A stretch of 64,000 bases of DNA from Capillimicrobium parvum. GTDB lineage: Bacteria > Actinomycetota > Thermoleophilia > Solirubrobacterales > Solirubrobacteraceae. The notes below the pieces were generated by a model, which had not been told where the DNA came from, searched no databases, and saw only the letters and a program-made list of their open reading frames with translations. Location: NCBI RefSeq assembly GCF_021172045.1, contig NZ_CP087164.1, positions 5,208,001 through 5,272,000 of the forward strand, in the 5' to 3' direction. Every line of letters begins with the position of its first letter. The stretch's first letter is position 1. This document shows, one piece after another, positions 50,640 through 59,806 of the stretch. The position numbers and the translations under genes were made by a program.

Positions 50640-50774
50640 TCAGCGCCGGCGCGGCGACAGGATCAGCGGGCGAGGCGTGTGGACCCCGGCAAGCTTGCGG
50701 CGGGCCAGATCGGCGGACGCGCCGAAGACGACCAGTGTCTGGGAGGGCGAGGAGACGAGCGCCCCGGCGCTCAC
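50640..50774 (-). pseudogene. zwf: Stump of glucose-6-phosphate dehydrogenase (zwf)
   Basis: 44 codons from GTG 50774 (overlapping the GH15 stop by GTGA) to TGA 50640. Residues 10-28 ([19 protein letters not shown]) match the N-terminal dinucleotide-binding start of G6PD, whose family pattern is VIFGASGDLAxRKL; then similarity ends abruptly and the frame stops. G6PD should be ~460-510 residues, so this is a remnant after deletion of the body. GH15 and zwf neighbours are common in actinobacteria, which supports the origin. The 42-bp duplication lies 40 bp past it, so the deletion end may be there. Confidence 0.65.
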
Positions 50775-52639
50775 CCGAGCTGGCGGTCGAGGTTGTAGGC
50801 GGCGCTGATCAGCGCCAGGTGGGTGAAGGCCTGGGGGAAGTTTCCGAGCTGCTCCCCGGTCGGCCCGATCTCCTCGGAGTAGAGCCCGACGTGGTTGGCG
50901 TAGGTGAGCATCTTCTCGAAGGCGAGCCGCGCCTCGTCGAGGCGGCCGGCCCGCGCGAGGGCCTCCACCCACCAGAACGAGCACAGCGAGAACGTCGCCT
51001 CGGTGCCGGCGAGCCCGTCCGGTGACGCGTCGGGGTCGTACCGGTAGACGAGGCTGTCGGAGACGAGCTCAGCGCTGATCGCGTCGAGGGTGGAGATCCA
51101 GCGCGGGTCGGTCGGCGCGATGAACTTGCACAGCGGCATCAGCAGCAGCGAGGCGTCGAGGACGTCGGTCGCACCGTGCTGGACGAACGCCCGCCGGCCC
51201 GGGTGCCAGCAGCGCTGCATGATGTCGGCGTAGATCCGGTCGCGAACCGCGATCCAGCGGCCGATGTCGGCGGGCAGGCCGCGCTGGCGGGCGATCCGGA
51301 TCGCGCGCTCCACCGCGACCCAGCTCATCAGCCGGGAGTACGTGTAGTCGCGGCGCCCGCCCCGGGTCTCCCAGATGCCCTCGTCGGGCTGGTCCCAGTG
51401 CTCGATCAGCCACTCGAGGTTGCGGGTGAGCTCGACCCACCCGTCGTGATAGATCGGCAGCCCGCCCTTGTTGCAGAGGTAGACGGCGTCCATCAGCTCG
51501 CCGTAGATGTCGAGCTGCAGCTGGGTGGCCGCGCCGTTGCCGATCCGCACCGGCGCCGAGCCCATGTAGCCCTCCAGATGCGCGAGCTCCTCCTCGGGCA
51601 GGTCCTCGCGCCCGTCGATGCCGTACATGACCTGCAGCGGGCCCGACTCGCGATCCACCGCGTGGCGGAAGCGGCCCTCCAGCCACTGCATGAACGCACC
51701 GGCCTCCTCGGTGAACCCGAGACGCAGCAGCGCGTAGAGCGAGAAGGCGGCGTCGCGCATCCACGTGTAGCGGTAGTCCCAGTTGCGGGCGCCGCCGAGC
51801 TGCTCCGGCAGGCTCGTGGTGGGTGCCGCCACGATCGCACCGGTCGGCGCGTACGTCAGCAGCTTGAGCGTCAGCGCCGAGCGATGCACCATCTCGCGCC
51901 AGCGCCCGGCGTAGCGGGAGCGGCCCAACCAGCGCCGCCAGAACGCGACGGTGGCGTCGAACTCGGCGGCGACGTCAGCCTCCGAGCACGGCTCCGGCAG
52001 CTCGTCACGCTCGACGCGGTCGAGCACGAACGTGGCCACCTCCCCGGCCTGGAGGGCGAAGCGCGCGCGAACGTCGCGGCCGTCGACGGTCTCCAGCGGA
52101 CAGCGCGTCGACAGGCCGAGCGCGAGATCCCGCGAGCGGAACAGCGCACCGCGCGCAGTCAGCGCGACCTCGTGGCGGGCGCGCGCGTAGTCGAAGCGCG
52201 GGGCGACATCGACGACGAAGCGCATCCGCCCGCGGACCGCGACGATCCGCCGGATCATGCGCTGGCGATGCGCCGCCCCGCCGGTCCGCGGCGGGGGCAT
52301 GAAGTCCTGCACCTCGCCCACGCCCTCGGGTGTCAGGAAGCGCGTGATGAGGATGTTCGTGTCAGGCAGGTAGAGCTGCTTGGCGCTCCAACCGTCGCCG
52401 TCCGGCGCGACACGGAAGTGGCCGCCGCGGTCGGCGTCGAGGATCGCCGCGAAGACGCTCGGGGAGTCGAAGCGCGGGCAGCAGTACCAGTCGATCGTGC
52501 CCTCGGTGCCGACCAGGGCGACCGTGTGCAGATCGCCGATCAGGCCGTGCTCGGCGATGGGCAGGTAGCGCGCCGCCGCATGCGACCCGCCCGGCTGCGG
52601 ACGGGTCGCGAAGCGGAGGGGGCGGACGTCGAGCGCCAT
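50771..52639 (-). CDS. GH15 glucoamylase/trehalase-like glycoside hydrolase
   Basis: 622 residues from ATG 52639. N-terminal beta-sandwich (about 25-260: [37 protein letters not shown]), then the (alpha/alpha)6 barrel with [24 protein letters not shown], the general-acid region [10 protein letters not shown] and the general-base region [24 protein letters not shown]. Releases glucose from alpha-glucans or trehalose in the cytoplasm (no signal peptide). In similar genomes it is followed by zwf; here only a zwf stump remains. Confidence 0.93.
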   Translation of the reverse strand: MALDVRPLRFATRPQPGGSHAAARYLPIAEHGLIGDLHTVALVGTEGTIDWYCCPRFDSPSVFAAILDADRGGHFRVAPDGDGWSAKQLYLPDTNILITRFLTPEGVGEVQDFMPPPRTGGAAHRQRMIRRIVAVRGRMRFVVDVAPRFDYARARHEVALTARGALFRSRDLALGLSTRCPLETVDGRDVRARFALQAGEVATFVLDRVERDELPEPCSEADVAAEFDATVAFWRRWLGRSRYAGRWREMVHRSALTLKLLTYAPTGAIVAAPTTSLPEQLGGARNWDYRYTWMRDAAFSLYALLRLGFTEEAGAFMQWLEGRFRHAVDRESGPLQVMYGIDGREDLPEEELAHLEGYMGSAPVRIGNGAATQLQLDIYGELMDAVYLCNKGGLPIYHDGWVELTRNLEWLIEHWDQPDEGIWETRGGRRDYTYSRLMSWVAVERAIRIARQRGLPADIGRWIAVRDRIYADIMQRCWHPGRRAFVQHGATDVLDASLLLMPLCKFIAPTDPRWISTLDAISAELVSDSLVYRYDPDASPDGLAGTEATFSLCSFWWVEALARAGRLDEARLAFEKMLTYANHVGLYSEEIGPTGEQLGNFPQAFTHLALISAAYNLDRQLG

Positions 52640-52658
52640 CAGTGAGCGTCCTCCCGCC

Positions 52659-53711
52659 TCACGGCACGAGCACCAGCTTGCCCTTCGATGCCGCGCTCTC
52701 CAGCATCTCGTGCGCGTGACGCGCCTCGGTGAGCGGAAGGCGCTCGGCGACGACCGGATGGATCCTGCCCGCGCGCAGCAGATCGGTCAGCGCGCCGAAG
52801 TCCTCCCGGAACCACTCCGGGTCCATGGGCTCCCCGCCGACCGCTCCCGGTCGCCTCGTCACCCGGTCGCGGTACTTCTGGACGTGGTAGGCGAACACCT
52901 TCCGGCGGGGCGACAGCTTGTCCCAGAGCCAGACGGCCGCGATCGCCGCATACCACCTGACCACCGCAGCCCAGTCCTTGTGCCCGTCCTTGAGCGTGCT
53001 GTACCGGCCGAACACGACGAGCCTTCCGCCGCGCCGCAGCGCGCGGAACGAGCGCAGCGAGATCGGGCCGCCCAGGCTGTCGACGACGACGTCCACACCG
53101 CCGGCTTCCTCGCGTACGCGAGCCAGGAAGTCCTCGTTGCGGTAGTCGATGGCCACCGCACCGAGCGCCTCGACCTTGGCGCGGTCGCGGGCCGACGCGG
53201 TCCCGTAGAGGCGGAGCCCGGCCACGGCTCCCAGCTCGAGAGCCGCGATGCCGACTCTGCCGGCCGCGCCGTGTACGAGCACCGTCTCTCCGCTCTTCAC
53301 CTTGGCCGTGCGGTGGAGCACCTGGTAGGCGGTCATGTACGGGAAGAGCAGGCTGAGCACCTCGCCCGGATCGAGGTCCTCGGGAACGTCGACCGCGCCG
53401 GACTCCGGCACGCAGACCCGCTCGGCGTCGGCGCCCCAGACCGTCAGCGCCCCGATGCGATCGCCCACGCGCAGCCTCGAGCAGTCAGGACCCAGCTCCT
53501 CCACGACGCCGACGAGCTCGTAGCCGGGCGTGAACGGCGGCTTCGGGGCGCCCGGGAGGTACGTCCCGGCACGCAGTTGGGCATCGGTGAACGACACCCC
53601 CGCGGCGAGGACCCTCACGCGCACCTCGCCCGGTCCCGGTCGGGGATCGGCGTCCTCCACCACGGTCAGGACCTCGGGGCCGCCGTAGTGATCGACCACG
53701 ACGCGCTTCAT
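52659..53711 (-). CDS. Zinc-free medium-chain dehydrogenase (quinone oxidoreductase-like)
   Basis: 350 residues from ATG 53711, after GGAGGGAG. GroES-like N-domain (VVVDHYGGPEVLTVVEDADPRPGPGEVRVRV) and Rossmann domain with VLVHGAAGRVGIAALELGA (about 145-163). The zinc-binding cysteines of alcohol dehydrogenases are missing, placing it with QOR/enoyl-reductase-like MDRs. NADPH-dependent reduction of a quinone or enone. Starts one base after the membrane-protein gene stop, so the two are an operon with GH15 downstream. Confidence 0.9.
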   Translation of the reverse strand: MKRVVVDHYGGPEVLTVVEDADPRPGPGEVRVRVLAAGVSFTDAQLRAGTYLPGAPKPPFTPGYELVGVVEELGPDCSRLRVGDRIGALTVWGADAERVCVPESGAVDVPEDLDPGEVLSLLFPYMTAYQVLHRTAKVKSGETVLVHGAAGRVGIAALELGAVAGLRLYGTASARDRAKVEALGAVAIDYRNEDFLARVREEAGGVDVVVDSLGGPISLRSFRALRRGGRLVVFGRYSTLKDGHKDWAAVVRWYAAIAAVWLWDKLSPRRKVFAYHVQKYRDRVTRRPGAVGGEPMDPEWFREDFGALTDLLRAGRIHPVVAERLPLTEARHAHEMLESAASKGKLVLVP

Positions 53712-53712
53712 C

Positions 53713-54573
53713 TCACCCACTCCCTCCAAGCTCGTTGGATCCATCGCCGTCGTCCGGCGTTCGTGTCTGGACGTCGGGGCTTCGTGCCGATGCCTCAGCG
53801 CGAGCCGCGGCTGGTGGCGATGCGCCGGGCGTGCGTCCGCGGCGTCGGTCGCGCGCGCCGAAGTAGATCAGCGCGGCCGCGCCGCCCAGGGTGAGGATCC
53901 CGGCCACGAGCACGCCGATCGATGCCCACAGGAGCGCCGGCACCTTGGCGCCGGCAGCGAGATCGGCGGATACCCCGCGCGAGCCGTCGGGCCGCATGAC
54001 GACAACGGCCCAGTTCCCGTGCTCGACGCCCCAGGCGAGCGACAGGCTGCCACGCCCCGCGACCTGAGCAACCCAGAACTTCTCGCGGCCGGGTGGGACC
54101 GCGGGCTTGCCGCCGGCATGCGCGCGGTAGCTCGGCCGGTAGTTCGTCCCGAACGGGTTCGCGTTGACGTCCACCACCTCCGAGTGCGCAACGCCGGCCA
54201 GGTAGCGGTCGACATCGCCCTTGCGGGCGATCCCGATGAACAGCGGCCGGGCCGGATTCGCGCTCTCGCCACGGATGCGCACGTCTCCGAGCCAGTCGCG
54301 CCCGTAGAGGAAGCCGGGCACGTCGGAGCTGACGTGCAACGTGCTCGTGGCCAGGGCATAGCTGCCCGTACCGAAGCGCTCGCTGGAGGTCATCACGTAG
54401 CCATCCGAGCGTTGGGTGGTGTGCAGCCAGAGGCCGTACGCGCCGAGAACGACCGCGGCCAACGCGATGAGCGCCAGAAGGCTTCCCGCGACGATCATCG
54501 CGATGCGCCCGCCGGTCCATCGCGACGGCGCATCCGGCGTCACAGACAGTGCGGTGACGTTTGAGGCGGACAT
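53713..54573 (-). CDS. Membrane protein with extracytoplasmic domain, unknown function
   Basis: 286 residues from ATG 54573, preceded by AAAGGGGG. TM helix near residues 25-50 (IAMIVAGSLLALIALAAVVLGAYGLWL), an external beta-rich domain (about 50-200) and a second TM helix (ALLWASIGVLVAGILTLGGAAALIYFG) followed by an Arg/Pro/Ser-rich tail. I do not recognise the family. First gene of the unit that continues into the quinone-oxidoreductase and GH15 genes. Confidence 0.75.
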   Translation of the reverse strand: MSASNVTALSVTPDAPSRWTGGRIAMIVAGSLLALIALAAVVLGAYGLWLHTTQRSDGYVMTSSERFGTGSYALATSTLHVSSDVPGFLYGRDWLGDVRIRGESANPARPLFIGIARKGDVDRYLAGVAHSEVVDVNANPFGTNYRPSYRAHAGGKPAVPPGREKFWVAQVAGRGSLSLAWGVEHGNWAVVVMRPDGSRGVSADLAAGAKVPALLWASIGVLVAGILTLGGAAALIYFGARDRRRGRTPGASPPAAARAEASARSPDVQTRTPDDGDGSNELGGSG

Positions 54574-54803
54574 CGACGCCCCCTTTCCTCGAACCCTCGC
54601 CGCCAACGTCCTCCCGACGGCCGCGCCGCGCATCCGTAGTACGAGGTCGCGCGGGCCGGAGAACTACGTACCGATCAGCGCTGCGCACGGGAGCGGCGCG
54701 GCTGCTGTCGCTTCGCGCAGCCACGCCAACCGCACCGCGGGCGAAGCTCAAGGATCCGGCGCGTCCCGCCGAGCACCATCGGGTTGCAGCGCGCGCCTTC
54801 GGC

Positions 54804-55724
54804 TCAGCTCGCTGCAAGAAGTCGTCGCAGCCGATCCGCATCCTCGAAACGGCCCAGCCGCTGGTACAGCGCAACGAGGTCCCGCATGTGCGACGTGACG
54901 ACGTGCAGCGTGGGCTCCAGTGCCGTTGCACGCGCTAGGAGCTGCTCTGCTTCGATCGGGTGCTCAAGGCTGATCTCGACTCCCGCCAGCGCCGCGAGAC
55001 AATACGAGTCGTCGGGCCTGGCCTCGACGAGCTTCCGTCCGTTGCGGTGTGCCCGCTGAAGCGAGGCCGTGTCGCCGCGTCTACGGTCAAGGGCGACGAG
55101 TGCAGTGTGCGCCGCGACGTTCGACGCCACGGCGCCGTCGAGCTGCACAGACGCCGTGAGGACCAACTGCGCTGCATCGAGCTGTCCGGTACGACGGTAC
55201 GCGGCCCCTAACGCGTTCAAGGTGCGGGTGTTGGGATGCAGATCGAGCAAGCGCCGAAGCACCACCAAGCGGCTTTCATCATCGTCTGCCTCTTTCAGAG
55301 CATCGTCCAGCTGCCATAGCTGCGCCGTATCCGTCGTCGACGCGCAGAGCTCGTGGAGCCAGAGCCTTTGCCTGAGCGTCTCGAGTTCATGCACGAGGAA
55401 CGGATCGGCATGTTTTCCATACGACGCTTCGCGGTCGAGCGCCCGCATCTTCCGATCGATCACGATGCTGTAGGAGCCAGAGTCTCCGAGCACATGCTGG
55501 AGCGCTTCAGCGATTCGCTTGCGATCTGACAACGGAATGGCGGCGCTCGACAGGACACGAAACCCTGCGGGTCCGATGCCATCGGCGACACCAACGCCTG
55601 TCTTCAACTCGCGCTTGGCGCGGAATACCTCGCGGAGGCCCTCGAGAAGTCGATCAACGTCGCGTGTTTCGCGCGAGAGGCGATCGAACTCCGCGACAGT
55701 GTCCTCGATCGCCGGTATGGACAC
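54804..55724 (-). CDS. TPR-like helical protein, unknown function
   Basis: 306 residues. Helical throughout; the C-terminal half shows TPR-like repeats (NTRTLNALGAAYRRTGQLDAAQLVLTASVQL, then DDSYCLAALAGVEISLEHPIEAEQLLARATALEP and RDLVALYQRLGRFEDADRLRR). No signal peptide or catalytic motif. The surrounding DNA is noticeably less GC-rich at third positions than most of the window, so this gene may have been acquired. A 230-bp stretch upstream of the membrane-protein gene (54574-54803) shows nothing clear. Confidence 0.7.
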   Translation of the reverse strand: MSIPAIEDTVAEFDRLSRETRDVDRLLEGLREVFRAKRELKTGVGVADGIGPAGFRVLSSAAIPLSDRKRIAEALQHVLGDSGSYSIVIDRKMRALDREASYGKHADPFLVHELETLRQRLWLHELCASTTDTAQLWQLDDALKEADDDESRLVVLRRLLDLHPNTRTLNALGAAYRRTGQLDAAQLVLTASVQLDGAVASNVAAHTALVALDRRRGDTASLQRAHRNGRKLVEARPDDSYCLAALAGVEISLEHPIEAEQLLARATALEPTLHVVTSHMRDLVALYQRLGRFEDADRLRRLLAAS

Positions 55725-55802
55725 AACGTAGCGGTCCCATATCCGACTGGCAACTCGGGTTGGACAAACCCTGGCGTCCCAACCATGAAGGCACGGCTGT
55801 TG

Positions 55803-56180
55803 TCAGTCGACGATCTTCCAGAAGGAGTCCTTCCTGCTGATCCTGCCGTCACTGAACTCGAACAGATCACACCCGCGTACCTCGATCTGCCGCCCCGTCA
55901 CCTGCGTGCCGCGGAGTGTCCACTCCGAGACCCCGCGATCGCCACAGAGCCAGTGGCGATCGTCGCCGTAGTTGACGTCCGGAATGCCGGCAAGTCGGGA
56001 TTCGATCCCCTCGCGAACCTGCTGCTTGCCCACGAGCCGCCGTCCACCCGGGTCCGGCCCACGTGGCATGTCCATGACGCAATCCTCGGCGAAGAAGGAC
56101 ATGATCGCATCGACGTCGTGGGCGTTGAACGCGTCGAGAAGGCGTTGGAGGATCGAGGTGCCGATCTTCGCGCTGGGCAT
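55803..56180 (-). CDS. SnoaL/NTF2-like small protein
   Basis: 125 residues from ATG 56180 with GAGGGG upstream. Typical for the fold: LLDAFNAHDVDAIMSFFAEDCVMDMPRGPDPGGRR (about 11-45), then GKQQVREGIESRLAGIPDVNY, and a C-terminal FEFSDGRISRKDSFWKIVD. Cone-like alpha+beta barrel proteins of this kind include isomerases, hydrolases and many of unknown use. It may follow the TPR gene in expression; both lie in the atypical stretch. Confidence 0.85.
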   Translation of the reverse strand: MPSAKIGTSILQRLLDAFNAHDVDAIMSFFAEDCVMDMPRGPDPGGRRLVGKQQVREGIESRLAGIPDVNYGDDRHWLCGDRGVSEWTLRGTQVTGRQIEVRGCDLFEFSDGRISRKDSFWKIVD

Positions 56181-56356
56181 GGCTGCGTCCCCTCGTTGGA
56201 AGAGCCGAGCCTTGCGCACCGACCGACGTGCTGCAACCTCTGGCGTTCGCGCTTCGCGCGAAGTGACGGGACCGCCAGGTCGGCCGAGCAGACAGGTACT
56301 CTCGATCACCCGGATATCTGCCTGAAAGGTGCTGCTGCACGGTCGGCCGGACCTTC

Positions 56357-56668
56357 GTGCGCGTGATGTGGTCCAACGGGCTGACGGCCCACCCCGCGGG
56401 AGACGAGGTCGGTGCCCCGGTCGTCGCGTCGTACCGCGCGATCTACACGCGGCGAGACGGCAGGGTCGTCGCCGTCGCCCCGCTCGACGTCGCCGACCTC
56501 CACGATCAGGCGACCTCGTTCAACGCCGACAACATGCACGACCTCTGCCTCCCGCGGCGGCCGCGTGGTGCGAGGCTCACGGGAGTGACGATCGGCGGCG
56601 GCCTCATCCAGGATCCCAACGGCGATCCGAACAGCGCGCAGACGTTCACGATCCCGAGGCCGGGCTGA
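56357..56668 (+). CDS. Short ORF, probable gene fragment
   Basis: 103 residues from GTG 56357. Codon third positions are strongly GC, as in real genes here, but the frame stays open a little upstream with no good start, and no ribosome-binding site is visible. The protein (VMWSNGLTAHPAGDEVGAPV ... GGGLIQDPNGDPNSAQTFT) is not recognised and ends in a low-complexity tail. It may be the 3' remnant of a larger gene lost at the edge of the atypical stretch. Confidence 0.35.
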   Translation: MRVMWSNGLTAHPAGDEVGAPVVASYRAIYTRRDGRVVAVAPLDVADLHDQATSFNADNMHDLCLPRRPRGARLTGVTIGGGLIQDPNGDPNSAQTFTIPRPG

Positions 56669-56688
56669 CCCACCCGTCACCGCGGAGC

Positions 56689-57612
56689 TCAGGCGAGCGC
56701 CGGCGCCAGCTCCGTGCCGATCAGCTCGATCTGCTCGAGCTCGTCGTGCAGCAGCAGCTGGAGCATCACGCGGTCGACGCCGGCGTCGCGCAGCGCGCGC
56801 AGCTGGGCGATCGCGGCGTCCGGCGTGCCCGTGACCCACTCGGCCGGCGGGGTCATGCCGTGCTCGTCCTGCAGGCGCCGGGTGCGGCGGGCGAGCTCGG
56901 CCTCGTCGCGGCCGGCGACGCACCCGGTCATGAGCGAGAAGACGAGGGTGCCGGGGTCGCGCCCGGCCGCGGCCCACGCCGCGGCGACCGCCGCCCGGCG
57001 CTCGCGGCACTCCTGCGGACCCGCGAAGACGGTGTTGTACTCGTCGGCCCAGCGGGCGGCGAGCTGCACCGTCCGGGGCTTGGCCACGCCGCCGACGATG
57101 AGCCGCGGGTGCGGGCGCTGCACCGGCTTGGGCAGGGCGTCGACGCCGGTCAGCCGGTAGTGCTCGCCCGCAAACGAGAAGTCGTCGCTCGTCCACAGCC
57201 CGTGCACGATCTCCAGCTGCTCGGCGAAGACCTCCATCCGGCTGCCCATCGTGCCGAACGGGAACCCGTAGGCGGCGTGCTCGGCCTCGTTCCAGCCCGC
57301 GCCGAGGCCGACGTCGATCCGCCCGCCGGAGATCTGGTCGGCGCCGGCCGCCAGCTTCGCCAACACGGACGGATGACGGAACGTGGCGGGTGAGACGAGC
57401 GTCCCGAGGCGCAGCCGCTCGGTCGTCGCGGCGAGCGCGCAGATCGTCGCCCAGGCATCGTGGACCTCACGCTCCAGCCGGCCGCCCAGCGGCAGGTAGT
57501 GGTCCGAGCGGAACAGCGCGGGAATGCCGTGGCGCTCGCACGCGTCCGCGAGCGCCTGCCATTGCGGCCAGCTCACGCCCTCCTGGCCTTCGATCATCAC
57601 GCAGAGGTCCAT
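56689..57612 (-). CDS. LLM-class flavin/F420-dependent oxidoreductase
   Basis: 307 residues. TIM-barrel luciferase-like: N-terminal MDLCVMIEGQEGVSWPQWQALADACERHG, LFRSDHYLPLGG, TERLRLGTLVSPATFRHPSVLAKLAAGADQISGGRIDVGLGAGWNEAEHAAYGFPFG, the usual cofactor region of actinobacterial F420-dependent members. Reduces or oxidises an unknown substrate. Stands alone on the minus strand, followed by the acyl-operon genes with a short gap (57613-57645). Confidence 0.92.
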   Translation of the reverse strand: MDLCVMIEGQEGVSWPQWQALADACERHGIPALFRSDHYLPLGGRLEREVHDAWATICALAATTERLRLGTLVSPATFRHPSVLAKLAAGADQISGGRIDVGLGAGWNEAEHAAYGFPFGTMGSRMEVFAEQLEIVHGLWTSDDFSFAGEHYRLTGVDALPKPVQRPHPRLIVGGVAKPRTVQLAARWADEYNTVFAGPQECRERRAAVAAAWAAAGRDPGTLVFSLMTGCVAGRDEAELARRTRRLQDEHGMTPPAEWVTGTPDAAIAQLRALRDAGVDRVMLQLLLHDELEQIELIGTELAPALA

Positions 57613-57645
57613 GGAGGGAGGGTGCCACGAAGCGCGTGGCGGCGG

Positions 57646-58557
57646 TCAGACGCGCTGGAAGCGCAGCCCGAAGCGCGAGACGAACTCGGCCACGGCCTCG
57701 GCCAGCGCGGTCTCCTCGCCGCCACGCTCGCGGTCCAGCAGCGCCAGCCACGTGTCACCGGAGGCGGGCCGCCCGTGCAGCGCGGCGACCACCTCGGCGC
57801 CCGCCGGCACCGCCACCGCCGCGTCGCGGACGAGCGCGACGCGCCCCAGCGACAGCCAGCCGTCGCCCTCGCTCGCCGTCACCGTCTCGCCGCGCTCGGT
57901 GAGGAACCAGGCGAGGTCGCGGAAGACGCGGCGGGCGATCTCCCACTGCTCCTCGGGCGGCGGCGTGGGCGGATAGTCCGGCGCCCGCTTGAGTACGCGC
58001 GCCGGGTAGCCGGCGGCCAGCGAGCCACCGGGGATCGAGCGGCTCACCACCGAGCCCGCGGCGACCGTGACGTCGTCGCCGATCTCGACCCCGGGCAGGA
58101 CGAACACCTGCCACGGCAGCCAGACGTTGCGCCCGATGGTGATCGGGGCGAACTCGACGGGATAGCCCTCGAGGATCGACTGCCACGCCGCATGGGTGAA
58201 GATCAGCGATCGGCCGCCGAGGCCGCTCTCGTCACCGACGACGAGCGGCTTGGACGGGTTGAGGAACGTGTCCTGGAAGACGCGCACGCGGCGGCCCAGC
58301 TCCAACCGCGAGTCCGGCAGCGCGAGCCCTGCCGCGGTCACGCGCGCGCGCAGCATCGTCTCCTCGCCGATGACGACCTCGCGGCAGTCGATGCGCACGT
58401 CCGGGCCGAGCTCGGCGCGACGGTCGATGCGGATCGACTTGCCCCGCAGGACCGTTCCGGGCAGGAGCTTGACGCCCGCGGCGATGGTGACCTCGTCGGC
58501 CTCGATGACCACGCCGGGCGCGATCTCGGCCTGGGGCGAGATGCCGGCGGAGCTCAC
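57646..58557 (-). CDS. Hexapeptide-repeat acyltransferase
   Basis: 303 residues from GTG 58557 (with GAGG about nine bases upstream). An ATG at 58620 is in frame but would translate through the stop-codon hairpin repeat, so I prefer the GTG. Left-handed beta-helix repeats fill the N-terminal half (ISPQAEIAPGVVIEADEVTIAAG, IRIDRRAELGPDVRIDCREVVIGEE, VTVAAGSVVSRSIPGGSLAAGYPARVL); the C-terminal ~110 residues form another domain. Transfers an acyl group, probably the one made by the ACP/AMP-ligase genes upstream, to a sugar or lipid (inference). Confidence 0.8.
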   Translation of the reverse strand: MSSAGISPQAEIAPGVVIEADEVTIAAGVKLLPGTVLRGKSIRIDRRAELGPDVRIDCREVVIGEETMLRARVTAAGLALPDSRLELGRRVRVFQDTFLNPSKPLVVGDESGLGGRSLIFTHAAWQSILEGYPVEFAPITIGRNVWLPWQVFVLPGVEIGDDVTVAAGSVVSRSIPGGSLAAGYPARVLKRAPDYPPTPPPEEQWEIARRVFRDLAWFLTERGETVTASEGDGWLSLGRVALVRDAAVAVPAGAEVVAALHGRPASGDTWLALLDRERGGEETALAEAVAEFVSRFGLRFQRV

Positions 58558-58589
58558 GATGCACTGCCTCGCAGGGTCGGAGCGTCGGG

Positions 58590-58612
58590 GTGTGAGGACC
58601 CGCAGGATCTCA
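58590..58612 (-). repeat. Stop-codon hairpin repeat, copy C
   Basis: On the minus strand TGAGATCCTGCGGGTC then CTCACAC, beginning on the TGA of the LuxC-like gene. See copies A, B and D. Confidence 0.85.
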
Positions 58613-59806
58613 CGGCGCATTCACCCGCCGCGTCAGCTCGGCCAGCAGGTCGTAGCCGTCCCAGAAGCGCCCGAAGGTCAGCGCCTCGCCGAACGGCACG
58701 ATGCGGTCGATGCCGCGCCCGTTGACCGCGCGCACGAGGCTCGCCACCTCCGTGCCGTCGAAGCCGCTGATGGTCATGGTCTGATCCTTGCGCACCACGA
58801 ACCCGGCGAGCGCGTCCAGCGAGTCGACCGTCGCCGCGTAGAAGAGCCCCGCGCCCGGGTGCGTGCGGTCGAAGCCGTCGAGCGTCGCGAGCTCGAGCAC
58901 CGTCAGCTCGTTGCCCCCCTCGCGCATCCGGCGCACCGGCCGGTCGGCCAGCGCGCCGTAGACGGCGGTGCGCTTGGCCAGCACGGCGCCGAGCTCCAGG
59001 CCGTAGCCGCGGTGGCGCACCTCGCCGTGCAGCGCGTCGAAGAGCGCCTCGAGCGCGGGCCACGCCCCGTCGCCCACGCCGACGACCAGCCGCGGCGAGG
59101 AGCAGCCCATCTGGTCGAACCAGTAGGCGTCGTTGAACAGGCGCCGCGCCAGGTCGGCCGGGTCCTCGGCGCCCGGCCGCAGCACGGCCAGCGAGAACCG
59201 GTCGCCGAACAGCAGCTCGGTCGCGTGCGGCGCCAGCGGCAGCGCGCGGATCGTCTCGATCGTCGCGTCGCCGCCCCAGATGACCCGCACGTCGGCGTGG
59301 CGCGACAGCAGCGCGCTCGGCTCGAGCTCGTGGCCGTAGGAGACGACCGCGATCGAGGCCGCCACGGCGGGGTGGTCGGCGGCCGCGGCGTTCAGCGCGT
59401 CGACGAGCACCTCGGTGGTCACCGACCGCCGCGGCGAGACGCGCACGACGTTGCGGTTGCCGGCCAGCAGGGAGACAGCGAGCGAGTAGACGAACATCGT
59501 GTCGACGCTCGAGGGCGGGACGTGGAACGCCAGGCCGCGTGGGACCTGGACGACGTCCGGGCGCGCCTCGGCGGCGAACTCCTGCGCCAGCGCCGCCACC
59601 GACGCGCGCCGCAGGAACGACGCGAGGGGCACGAGCTCGGGATGGCGCTTGGCCCGCCGGTCCCCGAACAGGGCGCGGGAGATGCCGTGGCAGAACTCGA
59701 CGAGCTCCTCGGCGAACGGCGGCGCGCTCGGGCCCGCGGCGAGGGCCGCGGCGATCTCCTCCAGCTCGGCCTCCCCGCGGCGGGGGACGAGCGTCTCGAC
59801 CCTCAT
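58610..59806 (-). CDS. LuxC-like acyl-CoA/acyl-protein reductase
   Basis: 398 residues from ATG 59806, overlapping the previous stop by ATGA. Aldehyde-dehydrogenase-like fold of the LuxC family: VPRGLAFHVPPSSVDTMFVYSLAVSLLAGNRNVVRVS and the nucleophile region FDQMGCSSPRLVVG, where the Cys should accept the acyl group before reduction to aldehyde. Works with the LuxE-like protein upstream, as in bacterial bioluminescence, but no luciferase is nearby; in glycan clusters such pairs are thought to make acyl or aldehyde intermediates. Confidence 0.88.
   Translation of the reverse strand: MRVETLVPRRGEAELEEIAAALAAGPSAPPFAEELVEFCHGISRALFGDRRAKRHPELVPLASFLRRASVAALAQEFAAEARPDVVQVPRGLAFHVPPSSVDTMFVYSLAVSLLAGNRNVVRVSPRRSVTTEVLVDALNAAAADHPAVAASIAVVSYGHELEPSALLSRHADVRVIWGGDATIETIRALPLAPHATELLFGDRFSLAVLRPGAEDPADLARRLFNDAYWFDQMGCSSPRLVVGVGDGAWPALEALFDALHGEVRHRGYGLELGAVLAKRTAVYGALADRPVRRMREGGNELTVLELATLDGFDRTHPGAGLFYAATVDSLDALAGFVVRKDQTMTISGFDGTEVASLVRAVNGRGIDRIVPFGEALTFGRFWDGYDLLAELTRRVNAP

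Noticed and set aside
58558-58620. N-terminal extension of the hexapeptide acyltransferase to ATG 58620
   Set aside because: It would translate the stop-codon hairpin repeat, has no conserved sequence and overlaps the LuxC-like gene; the GTG at 58557 is preferred.
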